This document shows, one piece after another, positions 1-6,529 of a stretch of DNA of 11,735 bases (position 1 is its first letter; the number at the start of each line of letters is the position of its first letter). The DNA lies in contig JBKJLF010000512.1 of the NCBI GenBank assembly GCA_046597185.1, positions 1 to 11,735 of the forward strand. The letters are read 5' to 3'. A program made the position numbers and the translations under genes. The notes under the pieces were generated by a model that saw only the letters and a program-made list of their open reading frames with translations, made no database searches and was not told the DNA's origin. The stretch is from CAMBDR01 sp046597185. Its GTDB lineage: Bacteria; Pseudomonadota; Gammaproteobacteria; Burkholderiales; Burkholderiaceae_D.

Positions 1-252
1 CATTAACACGCCGGCACTGGCTGCATCAACGATGGCGGCGCGCCGACCCTCCTCCAATTTACGCCAGGTCGTGCCTTTGCGGTTAACTAAAATTTCCCAA
101 CTGTGTACTGCCAGGCAGGTTTCAACAAAGGCCGGGCTGACGCCTGCTTTTTTGAAATCATGAAACGTGTAGCGCAGTTGTTGTTCGTCGAGCCAGGTAC
201 GGGCTTTTTTGACGGTATCGCAATTGGGAATGCCGTAAAGGGTAATGGTCAT
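1..252 (-). CDS. ArsC/Spx-family reductase, YffB-like (partial, N-terminal 84 residues)
   Basis: The visible part starts MTITLYGIPNCDTVKKA and continues with an RYTFHDFKKAG segment. Both are hallmarks of the thioredoxin-fold ArsC/Spx/YffB family, in which small glutathione- or thioredoxin-dependent reductases carry an N-terminal active cysteine, here Cys11 in the GIPNCDT loop. Family members are about 110-120 residues, so roughly 30 C-terminal residues lie beyond the left edge. The ATG at 252-250 lies 8 bases after the pilU stop codon, so the two are probably co-transcribed; the ribosome binding site is weak. In many proteobacteria a YffB-type gene lies just before dapE, so dapE may be the next gene off the edge (inference). 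The true substrate of YffB-like proteins is poorly defined and arsenate reduction should not be assumed. Confidence 0.88.
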   Translation of the reverse strand, partial: MTITLYGIPNCDTVKKARTWLDEQQLRYTFHDFKKAGVSPAFVETCLAVHSWEILVNRKGTTWRKLEEGRRAAIVDAASAGVLM

Positions 253-260
253 GAAAGAGC

Positions 261-1400
261 TTACATATTCAAAGTAAATTCGGTGTACGAGGGTAAGTCG
301 TCCGCCGGCTTGTTGGTTTCGGGTTGCGCGGTTTTGCTATCCGGGCCGTTATTGAGCAACCACAGCAGGTTGGATGCGGAATCGGCATTGGCCAGCGCAT
401 CTTCCTGGCTGATTTTGCCTTCTTTCACCAACTGCACCAAGGCCAATTCAAATGATTGCGAACCGGGTGACATGCTTTTTTCCAGTGCTTCTTTAATCGA
501 CCCGATATCGCCTTTTTCGATCAGTTCGGCAATATGGCGGGTATTGATCATGATTTCCACCGCCGGGGTGCGGCTGCCGCCCGCCACCGAACGAATCAGG
601 CGTTGCGAAATAATCGCCTTGACCGTGGAAGATAAATCCTGCAACAGCGCCGGACGATTTTCAATTTGATAAAAGCTGATGATACGGTTCAGTGCGTTAT
701 AACTGTTGTTGGCATGCAAGGTGGCCAACACCAGATGGCCGGACTGCGCATAAGCCAGCGAAGCGGCCATGGTTTCGCGGTCACGAATTTCGCCAATCAA
801 AATACAATCCGGGGCCTGGCGCATCGAATTACGCAAGGCGGTGTACAGGTCTTGCGTATCGGTGCCAATTTCACGTTGGTTGACAATCGATTTTTTGTTG
901 CGAAACAGATATTCGATTGGGTCTTCCAGCGTCAGAATATGGCCGGGACGGCGCTCGTTGCGGTAATCCAGCATTGAGGCAATCGTGGTCGATTTACCCG
1001 AACCGGTGGCCCCCACCAATAAGATCAAGCCGCGCTTTTCCATAATCAATTCCGCCAGCACTGGCGGCAAACCCAGTTCATCGAGCGCCGGAATCATACC
1101 CGGTACAAAACGAATCACTGCCGACAAACTACCGCGCTGACGGAAGGCCGATAAACGGAAACGCCCGATGTTTTGCACCGGGATACCCATATTCAATTCG
1201 TTTTTGGATAACAACTCTTCCATTTGCTCCGGTTTAACCACTTCCGACAATAAAGCCTGAATATTGTCGGTATCCAATTTTTGCTGATTAATGGGGATTA
1301 AGGTGCCATTGATCTTTAAGTGGACAGGCGAATTGACGGCAAAAAACATGTCGGAAGCCCCTTTTTCCTTCATTAACAGGAATAAGCGATCCATTGCCAT
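261..1400 (-). CDS. pilU: Type IV pilus retraction ATPase PilU (PilT/PilU family)
   Basis: This 379-residue protein is a hexameric secretion-type ATPase that assists PilT in depolymerising type IV pili at the inner-membrane base (twitching motility, DNA uptake). Visible motifs are Walker A GATGSGKST (130-138), an Asp-box around LTLEDPIEY (156-164), Walker B CILIGEIRDRET (199-210) with catalytic Glu204, and a His-box HLVLATLHAN (222-231). The N-terminal PAS-like domain contains GASDMFF. The length matches PilU (about 380) better than PilT (about 345), and the C-terminus has the long polar tail of PilU. The ATG at 1400 has a GGAG-type site 6-7 bases upstream; a second in-frame ATG two codons later is less well placed. 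It lies 48 bases downstream of dapD on the same strand, a neighbourhood I recall from betaproteobacteria. PilT versus PilU is the only real ambiguity. Confidence 0.93.
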   Translation of the reverse strand: MAMDRLFLLMKEKGASDMFFAVNSPVHLKINGTLIPINQQKLDTDNIQALLSEVVKPEQMEELLSKNELNMGIPVQNIGRFRLSAFRQRGSLSAVIRFVPGMIPALDELGLPPVLAELIMEKRGLILLVGATGSGKSTTIASMLDYRNERRPGHILTLEDPIEYLFRNKKSIVNQREIGTDTQDLYTALRNSMRQAPDCILIGEIRDRETMAASLAYAQSGHLVLATLHANNSYNALNRIISFYQIENRPALLQDLSSTVKAIISQRLIRSVAGGSRTPAVEIMINTRHIAELIEKGDIGSIKEALEKSMSPGSQSFELALVQLVKEGKISQEDALANADSASNLLWLLNNGPDSKTAQPETNKPADDLPSYTEFTLNM

Positions 1401-1448
1401 AATAAGCTCCTTGCTTGATCAAAACTGGTTCAAATTGCGAAAAAAGGT

Positions 1449-2288
1449 TTAGATGCCTCGCAGCAACTCGTTAATGCCGGTTTTGGCGCGAGTTTGGGCA
1501 TCGACCCGTTTTACAATTACAGCACAATATAGGCTGTATTTGCCATCTGCGGAAGGAAGATTTCCAGAAACAACCACGGAACCAGCCGGAATACGTCCAT
1601 AACTGACTTCACCTGTGGCGCGATCATAAATTTTAGTCGATTGGCCGATGTACACGCCCATCGAAATTACCGAGTTTTCTTCAACGATGACGCCTTCCAC
1701 CACTTCAGAACGTGCGCCGATGAAGCAATTGTCTTCAATAATGGTCGGTGCCGCTTGCATAGGTTCTAACACACCACCGATGCCAACCCCGCCTGACAAG
1801 TGAACATTTTTACCGATTTGGGCGCAAGAGCCAACGGTGGCCCAGGTATCGACCATTGTGCCTTCATCGACATAAGCACCGATATTCACATAAGATGGCA
1901 TTAATACCACGTTTTTGGCGATAAAGCTACCTCGTCTTGCAACGGCGGGAGGCACCACCCGAAAGCCGCCATCGATAAAATCTTGCGCCGTATAGTTGGC
2001 AAATTTGGTGGGCACTTTGTCGTAAAACTGCATCGCCGAGGCATCATTCAAGCCAACGGGCATGAGTTGATTGTCTTCCAGACGGAACGACAATAACACT
2101 GCTTTTTTCAGCCACTGATGCACGACCCAGTTACCGTCAATCTTTTCGGCAACCCGTTTTTGGCCTTGATCGAGTTGATGCAGGGTTTCGGCAACGGCGG
2201 CGCGAATGGCGGCGGGGGCGTTTTTTGGGGTAAGTTGAGCGCGCTCTTCCCATGCTTGTTCGATAATTTGTTGCAATTGTTGAATCAT
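1449..2288 (-). CDS. dapD: 2,3,4,5-tetrahydropyridine-2,6-dicarboxylate N-succinyltransferase (DapD)
   Basis: DapD transfers succinyl from succinyl-CoA to tetrahydrodipicolinate in the succinylase branch of diaminopimelate/lysine synthesis, in the cytoplasm. The protein is full length (279 residues from the ATG at 2288). It has the helical N-terminal domain (MIQQLQQIIEQAWEER) and then the left-handed beta-helix of hexapeptide repeats, with the segments NIGAYVDEGTMVDTWATVGS, HLSGGVGIGGVLEP and FIGARSEVVEGVIV that are diagnostic of the family. The C-terminal ISMGVYIGQSTKIYDR segment is also typical. An in-frame TTG at 2297 could add three residues, but ATG at 2288 gives the usual family start. 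Neither has a clear Shine-Dalgarno sequence. It is followed by pilU and probably heads the operon; the aminotransferase dapC that often precedes dapD is not next to it here. Confidence 0.97.
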   Translation of the reverse strand: MIQQLQQIIEQAWEERAQLTPKNAPAAIRAAVAETLHQLDQGQKRVAEKIDGNWVVHQWLKKAVLLSFRLEDNQLMPVGLNDASAMQFYDKVPTKFANYTAQDFIDGGFRVVPPAVARRGSFIAKNVVLMPSYVNIGAYVDEGTMVDTWATVGSCAQIGKNVHLSGGVGIGGVLEPMQAAPTIIEDNCFIGARSEVVEGVIVEENSVISMGVYIGQSTKIYDRATGEVSYGRIPAGSVVVSGNLPSADGKYSLYCAVIVKRVDAQTRAKTGINELLRGI

Positions 2289-2669
2289 GTTATTCAATCA
2301 AAAAAGTTGATTAATGAGTGGAGCATCTTTTGCCAACTTGGGTGACTGCCACAAAGCTGGCGGGCTAACATGGCCCAAGATGGGATGAATTTGGGCTTTT
2401 TATCTTGTTTTCGCACGAGTGGTAACTCATTGCGGTGGCATTTTAACATGAAGCGGCGCGGGTTACGCTGCATTGCAGCGAAAAGGCTGGCCGGGCGCAT
2501 CAAGTGCGCAAAAATTGTGGGTAAAATTAGAAATTTCTGTTGTGCATCGTAGGGGGAGGGACTGAAGCGCCGTATTTTAGATTGCCGCAGTATGAGAGAA
2601 TTATATATATTGATATGTGGAAACTTGCCAACAGGAAATTCGTAGTTTTCTTACGTATTTTCAGAAAGG
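2289..2669. other. Intergenic region upstream of dapD (no supported gene)
   Basis: About 380 bases lie between the stop of the transporter gene and the dapD start. I see no supported gene. The open frames here (for example about 69 codons on the minus strand ending at 2294) have no ribosome binding site and look non-coding. The part near 2600-2612 is a run of alternating A and T. The region should hold the dapD promoter on the minus strand; candidates are listed separately. I could not recognise a lysine riboswitch. Confidence 0.5.
2602..2631 (-). promoter_or_regulatory. Candidate sigma70 promoter reading toward dapD
   Basis: On the minus strand TTGGCA (2631-2626) is followed after 18 bases by TATATA (2607-2602), which overlaps a perfect TATAAT hexamer at 2605-2600. 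This is a fair match to a sigma70 promoter. It would give dapD an untranslated leader of about 300 bases, which is long, so a second -10-like TAAAAT at 2445-2440 is also possible. Sequence match only. Confidence 0.3.
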
Positions 2670-3548
2670 CTATAAGCCCAGCGCAATCACGCCCAGCGCA
2701 ATCAGCATCGCACCGGCGATTCGCGGCATACGGTCGCTTTCGCCTAACAGATGGCCACCAATCAAGGCGGCAAATAACATCGATACTTCACGCGCAGGCG
2801 CGACATGGCTTAGCGGTGCCATTTGCAGCGCGTACAAGACCATCACATATGAAACCGGGCTAATCGCGCCGACCAGTAAGGCGTATTTCCATTGCACACG
2901 CCACTGCGCGCGGGTGGTGCGCCTGTCCCGCAAGACCACGGGCAGCAGCAGTGGGATGCGCGCCAGATTGCCAAAATAGTCGATCAAAATCGGTGAAAAC
3001 AACAGCACCTTTACCGCATAGCCATCCAATAGCGTGTAACTGCCAATGAAAAAGCCGGTCAGCAAGCCATACGCCATGCCCTTGCGCAGTTTGCTGCGTG
3101 CGCTGCGGTCGTGGCTTTGTTGTAATAATTTGGGGCCACCCGCAATAAAAAATACGCCGCCCACCACCGCAAAAATGCCTGCCAGTCCAAGCAACGAGAT
3201 TTTCTCCTGAAATAGAAAAATGGCGCTCAATGCCGAGAGCAGCGGGCCAGAACCGCGTGCGATCGGGTAGACCACGGTTAAATCGGCTTTTTTGTAGCCG
3301 CGCAAGAGGACGATGAAGTACAGTAAATGCAATACGGCCGTGGCCAGAATGAAGCCCCATTCGCGCAGGCCCCAAAAATTGACCACGCCCCAGGCAGCCC
3401 AGGTGCCGACGGGTGCCCAGATCAGGGCCAGGAAGATGGCGGTAAAAAAGGCAAAACGGGCGTCGCCATTGGCTTTTTTGGCGGCGATATTCCAACTGGC
3501 GTGAATGAGTCCTGCGAAAATGACGAGGGCAAAGGCGGAAAGAGGCAC
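2670..3548 (-). CDS. EamA/DMT-superfamily membrane transporter
   Basis: A hydrophobic protein of 292 residues (from GTG 3548) with about ten predicted membrane helices and the duplicated EamA layout. The first half opens with LSAFALVIFAGLIHASWNIAAKKANGDARF, where LIHASWNI is typical of DMT exporters. A later YPIARGSGPLLSALSAIFLF segment resembles the conserved end of the first EamA repeat, and HVAPAREVSMLFAALIGGHLLGE is the matching part of the second. DMT proteins export metabolites or amino acids across the inner membrane; the substrate cannot be read from sequence. An upstream ATG at 3590 would add 14 residues (RYHSACFQFQKPL), but that stretch is unlike a family N-terminus and overlaps a 15-base palindrome at 3571-3585, so I prefer GTG 3548. 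It lies downstream of the phosphoesterase gene on the same strand, perhaps co-transcribed. Confidence 0.85.
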   Translation of the reverse strand: MPLSAFALVIFAGLIHASWNIAAKKANGDARFAFFTAIFLALIWAPVGTWAAWGVVNFWGLREWGFILATAVLHLLYFIVLLRGYKKADLTVVYPIARGSGPLLSALSAIFLFQEKISLLGLAGIFAVVGGVFFIAGGPKLLQQSHDRSARSKLRKGMAYGLLTGFFIGSYTLLDGYAVKVLLFSPILIDYFGNLARIPLLLPVVLRDRRTTRAQWRVQWKYALLVGAISPVSYVMVLYALQMAPLSHVAPAREVSMLFAALIGGHLLGESDRMPRIAGAMLIALGVIALGL

Positions 3549-3570
3549 AAGCGGCTTTTGAAATTGAAAA

Positions 3571-3585
3571 CAGGCGCTATGATAG
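3571..3585. promoter_or_regulatory. 15-base palindrome upstream of the transporter gene
   Basis: GCGCTAT-G-ATAGCGC is a perfect inverted repeat (7 bp arms, one central base) 23 bases before the preferred GTG start. On the minus strand it contains TATCAT, a plausible -10 hexamer, so it may be a promoter core or operator. No convincing -35 hexamer lies at the right distance. Confidence 0.3.
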
Positions 3586-3627
3586 CGCATTTACCAAAAA
3601 ATTTCTTTACCACACTAAGCAAGCATA

Positions 3628-4758
3628 CTAAGCAATCATAAAACCATCGGTTGCCAAGGTATGGCCATCATCGAAGCGTAAAACGCGTTCTGGCCATTGC
3701 AGCGCGGCCAGTTTGAAGTGGTGGGGTTCGGTATTCTTTTTTCTGGCTGACCAGCGTGCGCCGACGGAAAAATCAATACAAAACACATTGCCACATTGAC
3801 CATGCCATGCGTGGGGGGCGATGTTTTCAAATAAATCCATATCCCCTTTGCCGAACGCATCCTTGGCAGCGTAATGAAAGCGCCGCCAATAATGGCCCAC
3901 CACCACGGGAATGGCGTCGTTATACGTATCCCACCAGGCTGCGCGTTTCACGAAACGCCATTTGCCGCCGGCAAAAAAAGGTACGTCGCCATTGCGCTCG
4001 ACGCCGGAAGTGAGCACGCGAATCGGGTTGAGCATTTGGTGGATCGCGTCATGTTCGGCGTGGGCTTGTAAGAATGGCGGCTGCATGGCCGGGTTTTCCA
4101 GCCCATGTTGCCAGTCGCGTAATTCTTCTTGCATGCGTTGTTTGATCAATTTGGCTTGTTGCGCCACGATCTGGTTCCAGTGTTCATAGTGTTGCAACAG
4201 GGTGGTGACGGGAATGCTTCGTACTTGTTCGATTTGATCCGGTATCCAGGCGGCGTGAACGACGCGTAAGTCAGCACGTTCCAGCCCGATTGGCAAGCTG
4301 GCGAGAAATTCGGCGATATGTTTTTTTTCTGCGCCTAAAGGTCGTTTGAAGGGGTGATATTTGACGTTGTCACGGATCAGGCGCTCATCAAAATACCAGC
4401 CGGAACCGTCTTTTGGGTCTTCGCGCAGTAAATTCAATTCATGATTGCCCAATACTGCCATCGCGCGGCCAGTTGTTACCAAGCGTTCGACCAGGGTCAG
4501 TACGGCCGGGCTATCTGGCCCACGGTCGCAAAAATCGCCGACAAAAATCAAAGTGCGACCGTTGGGATGCTCCCCGTCGTGGTCGTACCCGAGGTGCTGC
4601 AGCAAACTGTTCAACGCGTCGAATTCGCCGTGAATGTCACCAATGATATCCAATGGGCCGGGGGGAAGAGATTGGATCAAGGCTGCGGCGGCGGCGATTC
4701 TGCCGGACTCAGTTTTGGACCCATTGGGTAAGTTAGCTTCAATTTCCGGCTGATTCAT
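3628..4758 (-). CDS. Calcineurin-like metallophosphoesterase (PPP/ApaH/PrpE-like)
   Basis: A 376-residue cytoplasmic hydrolase of the PPP-type metallophosphoesterase family, which uses two metal ions to cleave phosphoesters (phosphoproteins or dinucleotide polyphosphates). Motifs, counted from the chosen start: GDIHGE (40-45), GDFCDRG (74-80), GNHE (104-107), then histidines in VVHAAW (166-171) and GHYWRR (288-293), the expected metal ligands. It is longer than ApaH (about 280) because of an insertion around 180-280 rich in charged and aromatic residues. The ATG at 4758 is chosen over the one at 4776 because AAGGAA lies 5 bases upstream of it and because a TATACT -10 sequence at 4793-4788 would place the transcript start only a few bases before 4776. 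Substrate unknown. Confidence 0.88.
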   Translation of the reverse strand: MNQPEIEANLPNGSKTESGRIAAAAALIQSLPPGPLDIIGDIHGEFDALNSLLQHLGYDHDGEHPNGRTLIFVGDFCDRGPDSPAVLTLVERLVTTGRAMAVLGNHELNLLREDPKDGSGWYFDERLIRDNVKYHPFKRPLGAEKKHIAEFLASLPIGLERADLRVVHAAWIPDQIEQVRSIPVTTLLQHYEHWNQIVAQQAKLIKQRMQEELRDWQHGLENPAMQPPFLQAHAEHDAIHQMLNPIRVLTSGVERNGDVPFFAGGKWRFVKRAAWWDTYNDAIPVVVGHYWRRFHYAAKDAFGKGDMDLFENIAPHAWHGQCGNVFCIDFSVGARWSARKKNTEPHHFKLAALQWPERVLRFDDGHTLATDGFMIA

Positions 4759-4787
4759 GTGTTCCTTCGGTCGCAAGGTCAGGGCGC

Positions 4788-4793
4788 AGTATA
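4788..4793 (-). promoter_or_regulatory. -10 element for the phosphoesterase gene
   Basis: TATACT on the minus strand, about 30 bases upstream of the preferred start codon. The -35 region is poor (a TTCACA lies at a spacing of about 19). It supports the downstream start of the phosphoesterase. Confidence 0.3.
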
Positions 4794-4893
4794 ACCTGTT
4801 TGTTATGGTTGTTGTGAATAATTAAGGATTCCAGTTTTATGCGTCGGCGTTTCCCATGCCAGTACATGGAATACTTGCAGGTCTTGATCCTAG

Positions 4894-5005
4894 CAGCCTG
4901 TCGGACATAGGAAATCGAAGCGAAAAATTCGCTACGACAGCACAGATTTTGCGGTTCGCCGCCCGGCGGATTTTGCAGCCGATTATTCCTATGTCCGACA
5001 GGCTG
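4894..5005. mobile_element. MITE-like element with inverted terminal repeats, flanked by CTAG
   Basis: The left end CAGCCTGTCGGACATAGGAA (4894-4913) is repeated exactly in reverse complement at 4986-5005. CTAG lies immediately outside both ends (4890-4893 and 5006-5009), as expected of a 4-bp target duplication, although CTAG is itself palindromic and could be read as part of the repeat. The 112-bp interior has no coding potential but holds a further hairpin, AGCGAA-AAA-TTCGCT (4919-4933). It is therefore a non-autonomous element moved by a transposase elsewhere. YTAR/CTAG-type target families such as IS701 or IS1182 are candidates, unproven. Confidence 0.75.
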
Positions 5006-5016
5006 CTAGTCCAATT

Positions 5017-5035
5017 CGGCATGATTAACATGCCG
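5017..5035. repeat. Palindrome CGGCATG-N5-CATGCCG (possible operator, copy 1)
   Basis: Perfect 7-bp arms around ATTAA. Its core GCATG-N5-CATGC recurs at 5129-5143, 110 bases centre to centre, both upstream of the biosynthetic cluster. The form is that of a dimeric regulator binding site; as RNA it would be a short hairpin. Confidence 0.4.
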
Positions 5036-5128
5036 TTTCGTCAAACATTTGTGGTTTAAATGCCATATTTTTCAATAAAACACCAAAAGATACCTGCCGA
5101 ATTAGCACAGTGCGGCGGATTTGGATTA

Positions 5129-5143
5129 GCATGTTAACCATGC
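5129..5143. repeat. Palindrome GCATG-N5-CATGC (possible operator, copy 2)
   Basis: Perfect 5-bp arms around TTAAC. It matches the arms of the palindrome at 5019-5033. It lies about 155 bases upstream of the first cluster gene. Confidence 0.4.
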
Positions 5144-5299
5144 ATCACTGATAACTTTGATTCGCGGATTAATTTTTTATTGGTTTTTTGACTCTAAATT
5201 TTGGCCTTATCGTTTTTTTAGCCAATCATCACCCAAGAGCGCCACCTGTTGTCATCGTTGCTTGCTTTAAACTTTTTAAAAAAGAGGCGCCTGATCACT

Positions 5300-6376
5300 A
5301 TGAATTCCAACAAAGAATTAGAACAATTGCAAGTCAGTATGCAGCAGTCCCATGCCACGCTGGATCAACTGGAAGCAAAGGCATGTCCTGCCAGCCCACC
5401 GATGCAATGTTGCCCCCTGGCCCAGTGCAATGTCGCCGCAAGCGCTTGGCCATTTATTGCAGACTTCAACATTCCGCTGCTGGCGGCAGGCGGTGGCGAT
5501 TGCAATCCCGACATTGCAAGAAATCTGGGGCCATTGGCAGGGCTGATTGGCACTTGGGTGAGTACCAGAAGCAATGGATTTAATGTCATGCCGATACCGC
5601 AGGCAACCGCCCCGAACGGCTTTATTTTGAAGAATTTCTTTTATTATGAAGTAATGACTTTCAGCGCAATCCAGAGCAAATTCGTCAATCGCGGCGGGGT
5701 GGGTGAACAAGACTGTTACACCCTGTTCTATGAACAACGAGTGTTTTTTTCGGACGGTGAACAAGCTAATCAACTGGTTCATGCAGAAAACGGCACTTGG
5801 TTGCATTTGATCACAGGGCCACAGGGACAAGGCCCGCTTAACCAGAAGCCGGACATACCGAGTCCACACGCACCCAATCCGATTCCTGCACAAAACCCGG
5901 CGCAGCAAATCGTCAAGCAGGTTTCTGTTCCGCATGGCATCTCAATACTCGCCAGCGGCGATGCGCGGCTAATTCAGGGCGCACCCGTCATTCCCGATGC
6001 CAACGCCCTGCCAGTGGGTGCGCCACCTGCCTGGTGGGAAGCTTACGGCCCGGAACTGCCGGACAATACCAGCATCCATCCCAATATTGTGCTTCAGGAT
6101 GCCTTGATTGCGCTCAATAATCTGGGTATCGACGTGGTACGAACCCGGCAAATCCATGTTGATAGTGACAAGCACGGCAGCGTGAGCAACACTGAGTTCA
6201 TCAAAAGACATAGCAACGTCACACGCTTCATGCAAACCCTGTGGCTGGAAGAATTATCCAACGGCCAACTTCTGCTGCAATATTCGCAGAATATCAGTTT
6301 AAAATTTGCCCAGACCCGTGGTAAGTCGTATGTATTCCCGCACATCACCGCCAATACTTTGTTTAAGGTGAAATAG
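5300..6376 (+). CDS. Nitrobindin-like (heme-binding beta-barrel) protein with a precursor-leader-like N-terminus
   Basis: A 358-residue protein. Residues about 76-170 begin NLGPLAGLIGTW (GxW at 84-86), the entry strand of nitrobindin/THAP4-type FABP-like barrels. The end WLEELSNGQLLLQYSQ...FPHITANTLFKV is the matching closing strands, with His348 ten residues from the C-terminus, near where nitrobindins carry the heme-ligand histidine. Between them sits a proline-rich insertion (about 172-258). No signal peptide is visible. Residues 1-28 form a helix with heptad-spaced hydrophobics that aligns with the leader of the next gene (LQV, ten residues, then LE in both), followed by a cysteine-bearing linker (Cys29, 37, 38, 43). 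ATG 5300 was chosen because the 17 residues added by an upstream TTG are not conserved in character and GAGG lies upstream at 5284. Role in the cluster unknown: heme or ligand binding, or an accessory that docks via its own leader. Confidence 0.8.
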   Translation: MNSNKELEQLQVSMQQSHATLDQLEAKACPASPPMQCCPLAQCNVAASAWPFIADFNIPLLAAGGGDCNPDIARNLGPLAGLIGTWVSTRSNGFNVMPIPQATAPNGFILKNFFYYEVMTFSAIQSKFVNRGGVGEQDCYTLFYEQRVFFSDGEQANQLVHAENGTWLHLITGPQGQGPLNQKPDIPSPHAPNPIPAQNPAQQIVKQVSVPHGISILASGDARLIQGAPVIPDANALPVGAPPAWWEAYGPELPDNTSIHPNIVLQDALIALNNLGIDVVRTRQIHVDSDKHGSVSNTEFIKRHSNVTRFMQTLWLEELSNGQLLLQYSQNISLKFAQTRGKSYVFPHITANTLFKVK

Positions 6377-6529
6377 TTAAAGGTTGTTGTAGTAGTAAAA
6401 GCGCAACCAGATCGTTATCTTGTTTTTGCAAGGGTTGATTTCAAGCGCTGATCATTTCCACTGCCAGCAGTGGCAGTATGGAGTTTTGTTAACATTATTG
6501 GCTCAAGCCAATTCTTGGAGAAATACATC
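6377..6529 (+). promoter_or_regulatory. Leader region of the precursor gene with competing hairpins
   Basis: At 6458-6476 two mutually exclusive hairpins overlap: CCACTG/CAGTGG (6458-6463 with 6468-6473) and CTGCCA/TGGCAG (6461-6466 with 6471-6476). A third, TTGGC-TCAA-GCCAA (6498-6511 with ends trimmed or extended by one pair), sits just before the ribosome binding site GGAG (6517-6520), 9 bases from the ATG. No U-run follows the first pair, so it is not a clear terminator. The structures could control translation of the precursor or mark a processing site. No well-spaced sigma70 promoter is seen. Confidence 0.35.

Larger units (their letters stand above)
4759..5299. other. Divergent intergenic region between housekeeping and accessory halves
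   Basis: This 540-base AT-richer stretch separates the minus-strand phosphoesterase from the plus-strand cluster. It contains a small inverted-repeat element (4894-5005) and two GCATG-N5-CATGC palindromes (5019-5033 and 5129-5143), listed separately. T-rich runs follow at 5171-5220. No gene is supported. No promoter with both hexamers well spaced is visible for the cluster, though it must lie here or be of a non-sigma70 type. Confidence 0.55.

Noticed and set aside
103..669. Plus-strand frame of 188 codons opposite the ArsC-like gene and pilU
   Set aside because: It is the complement of two clearly recognised genes.
2294..2500. Small minus-strand gene of about 68 residues upstream of dapD
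   Set aside because: No recognisable domain or ribosome binding site, odd composition, and it runs into the dapD start.
2860..3495. Second minus-strand frame of 211 codons within the transporter gene
   Set aside because: It shares the region with a frame that has clear EamA repeats and membrane helices; this one has none.
4837..5059. Opposing short open frames over the inverted-repeat element
   Set aside because: They mirror each other because of the terminal repeats and have no start signals.
5249..5299. TTG start adding 17 residues to the nitrobindin-like protein
   Set aside because: No ribosome binding site; ATG 5300 aligns with the precursor leader start to within two residues.
6470..6529. 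Extension of the precursor by 20 residues from a GTG at 6470
   Set aside because: The extension would overlap the hairpins and ignores the well-placed GGAG before ATG 6530, which begins the leader-like helix.
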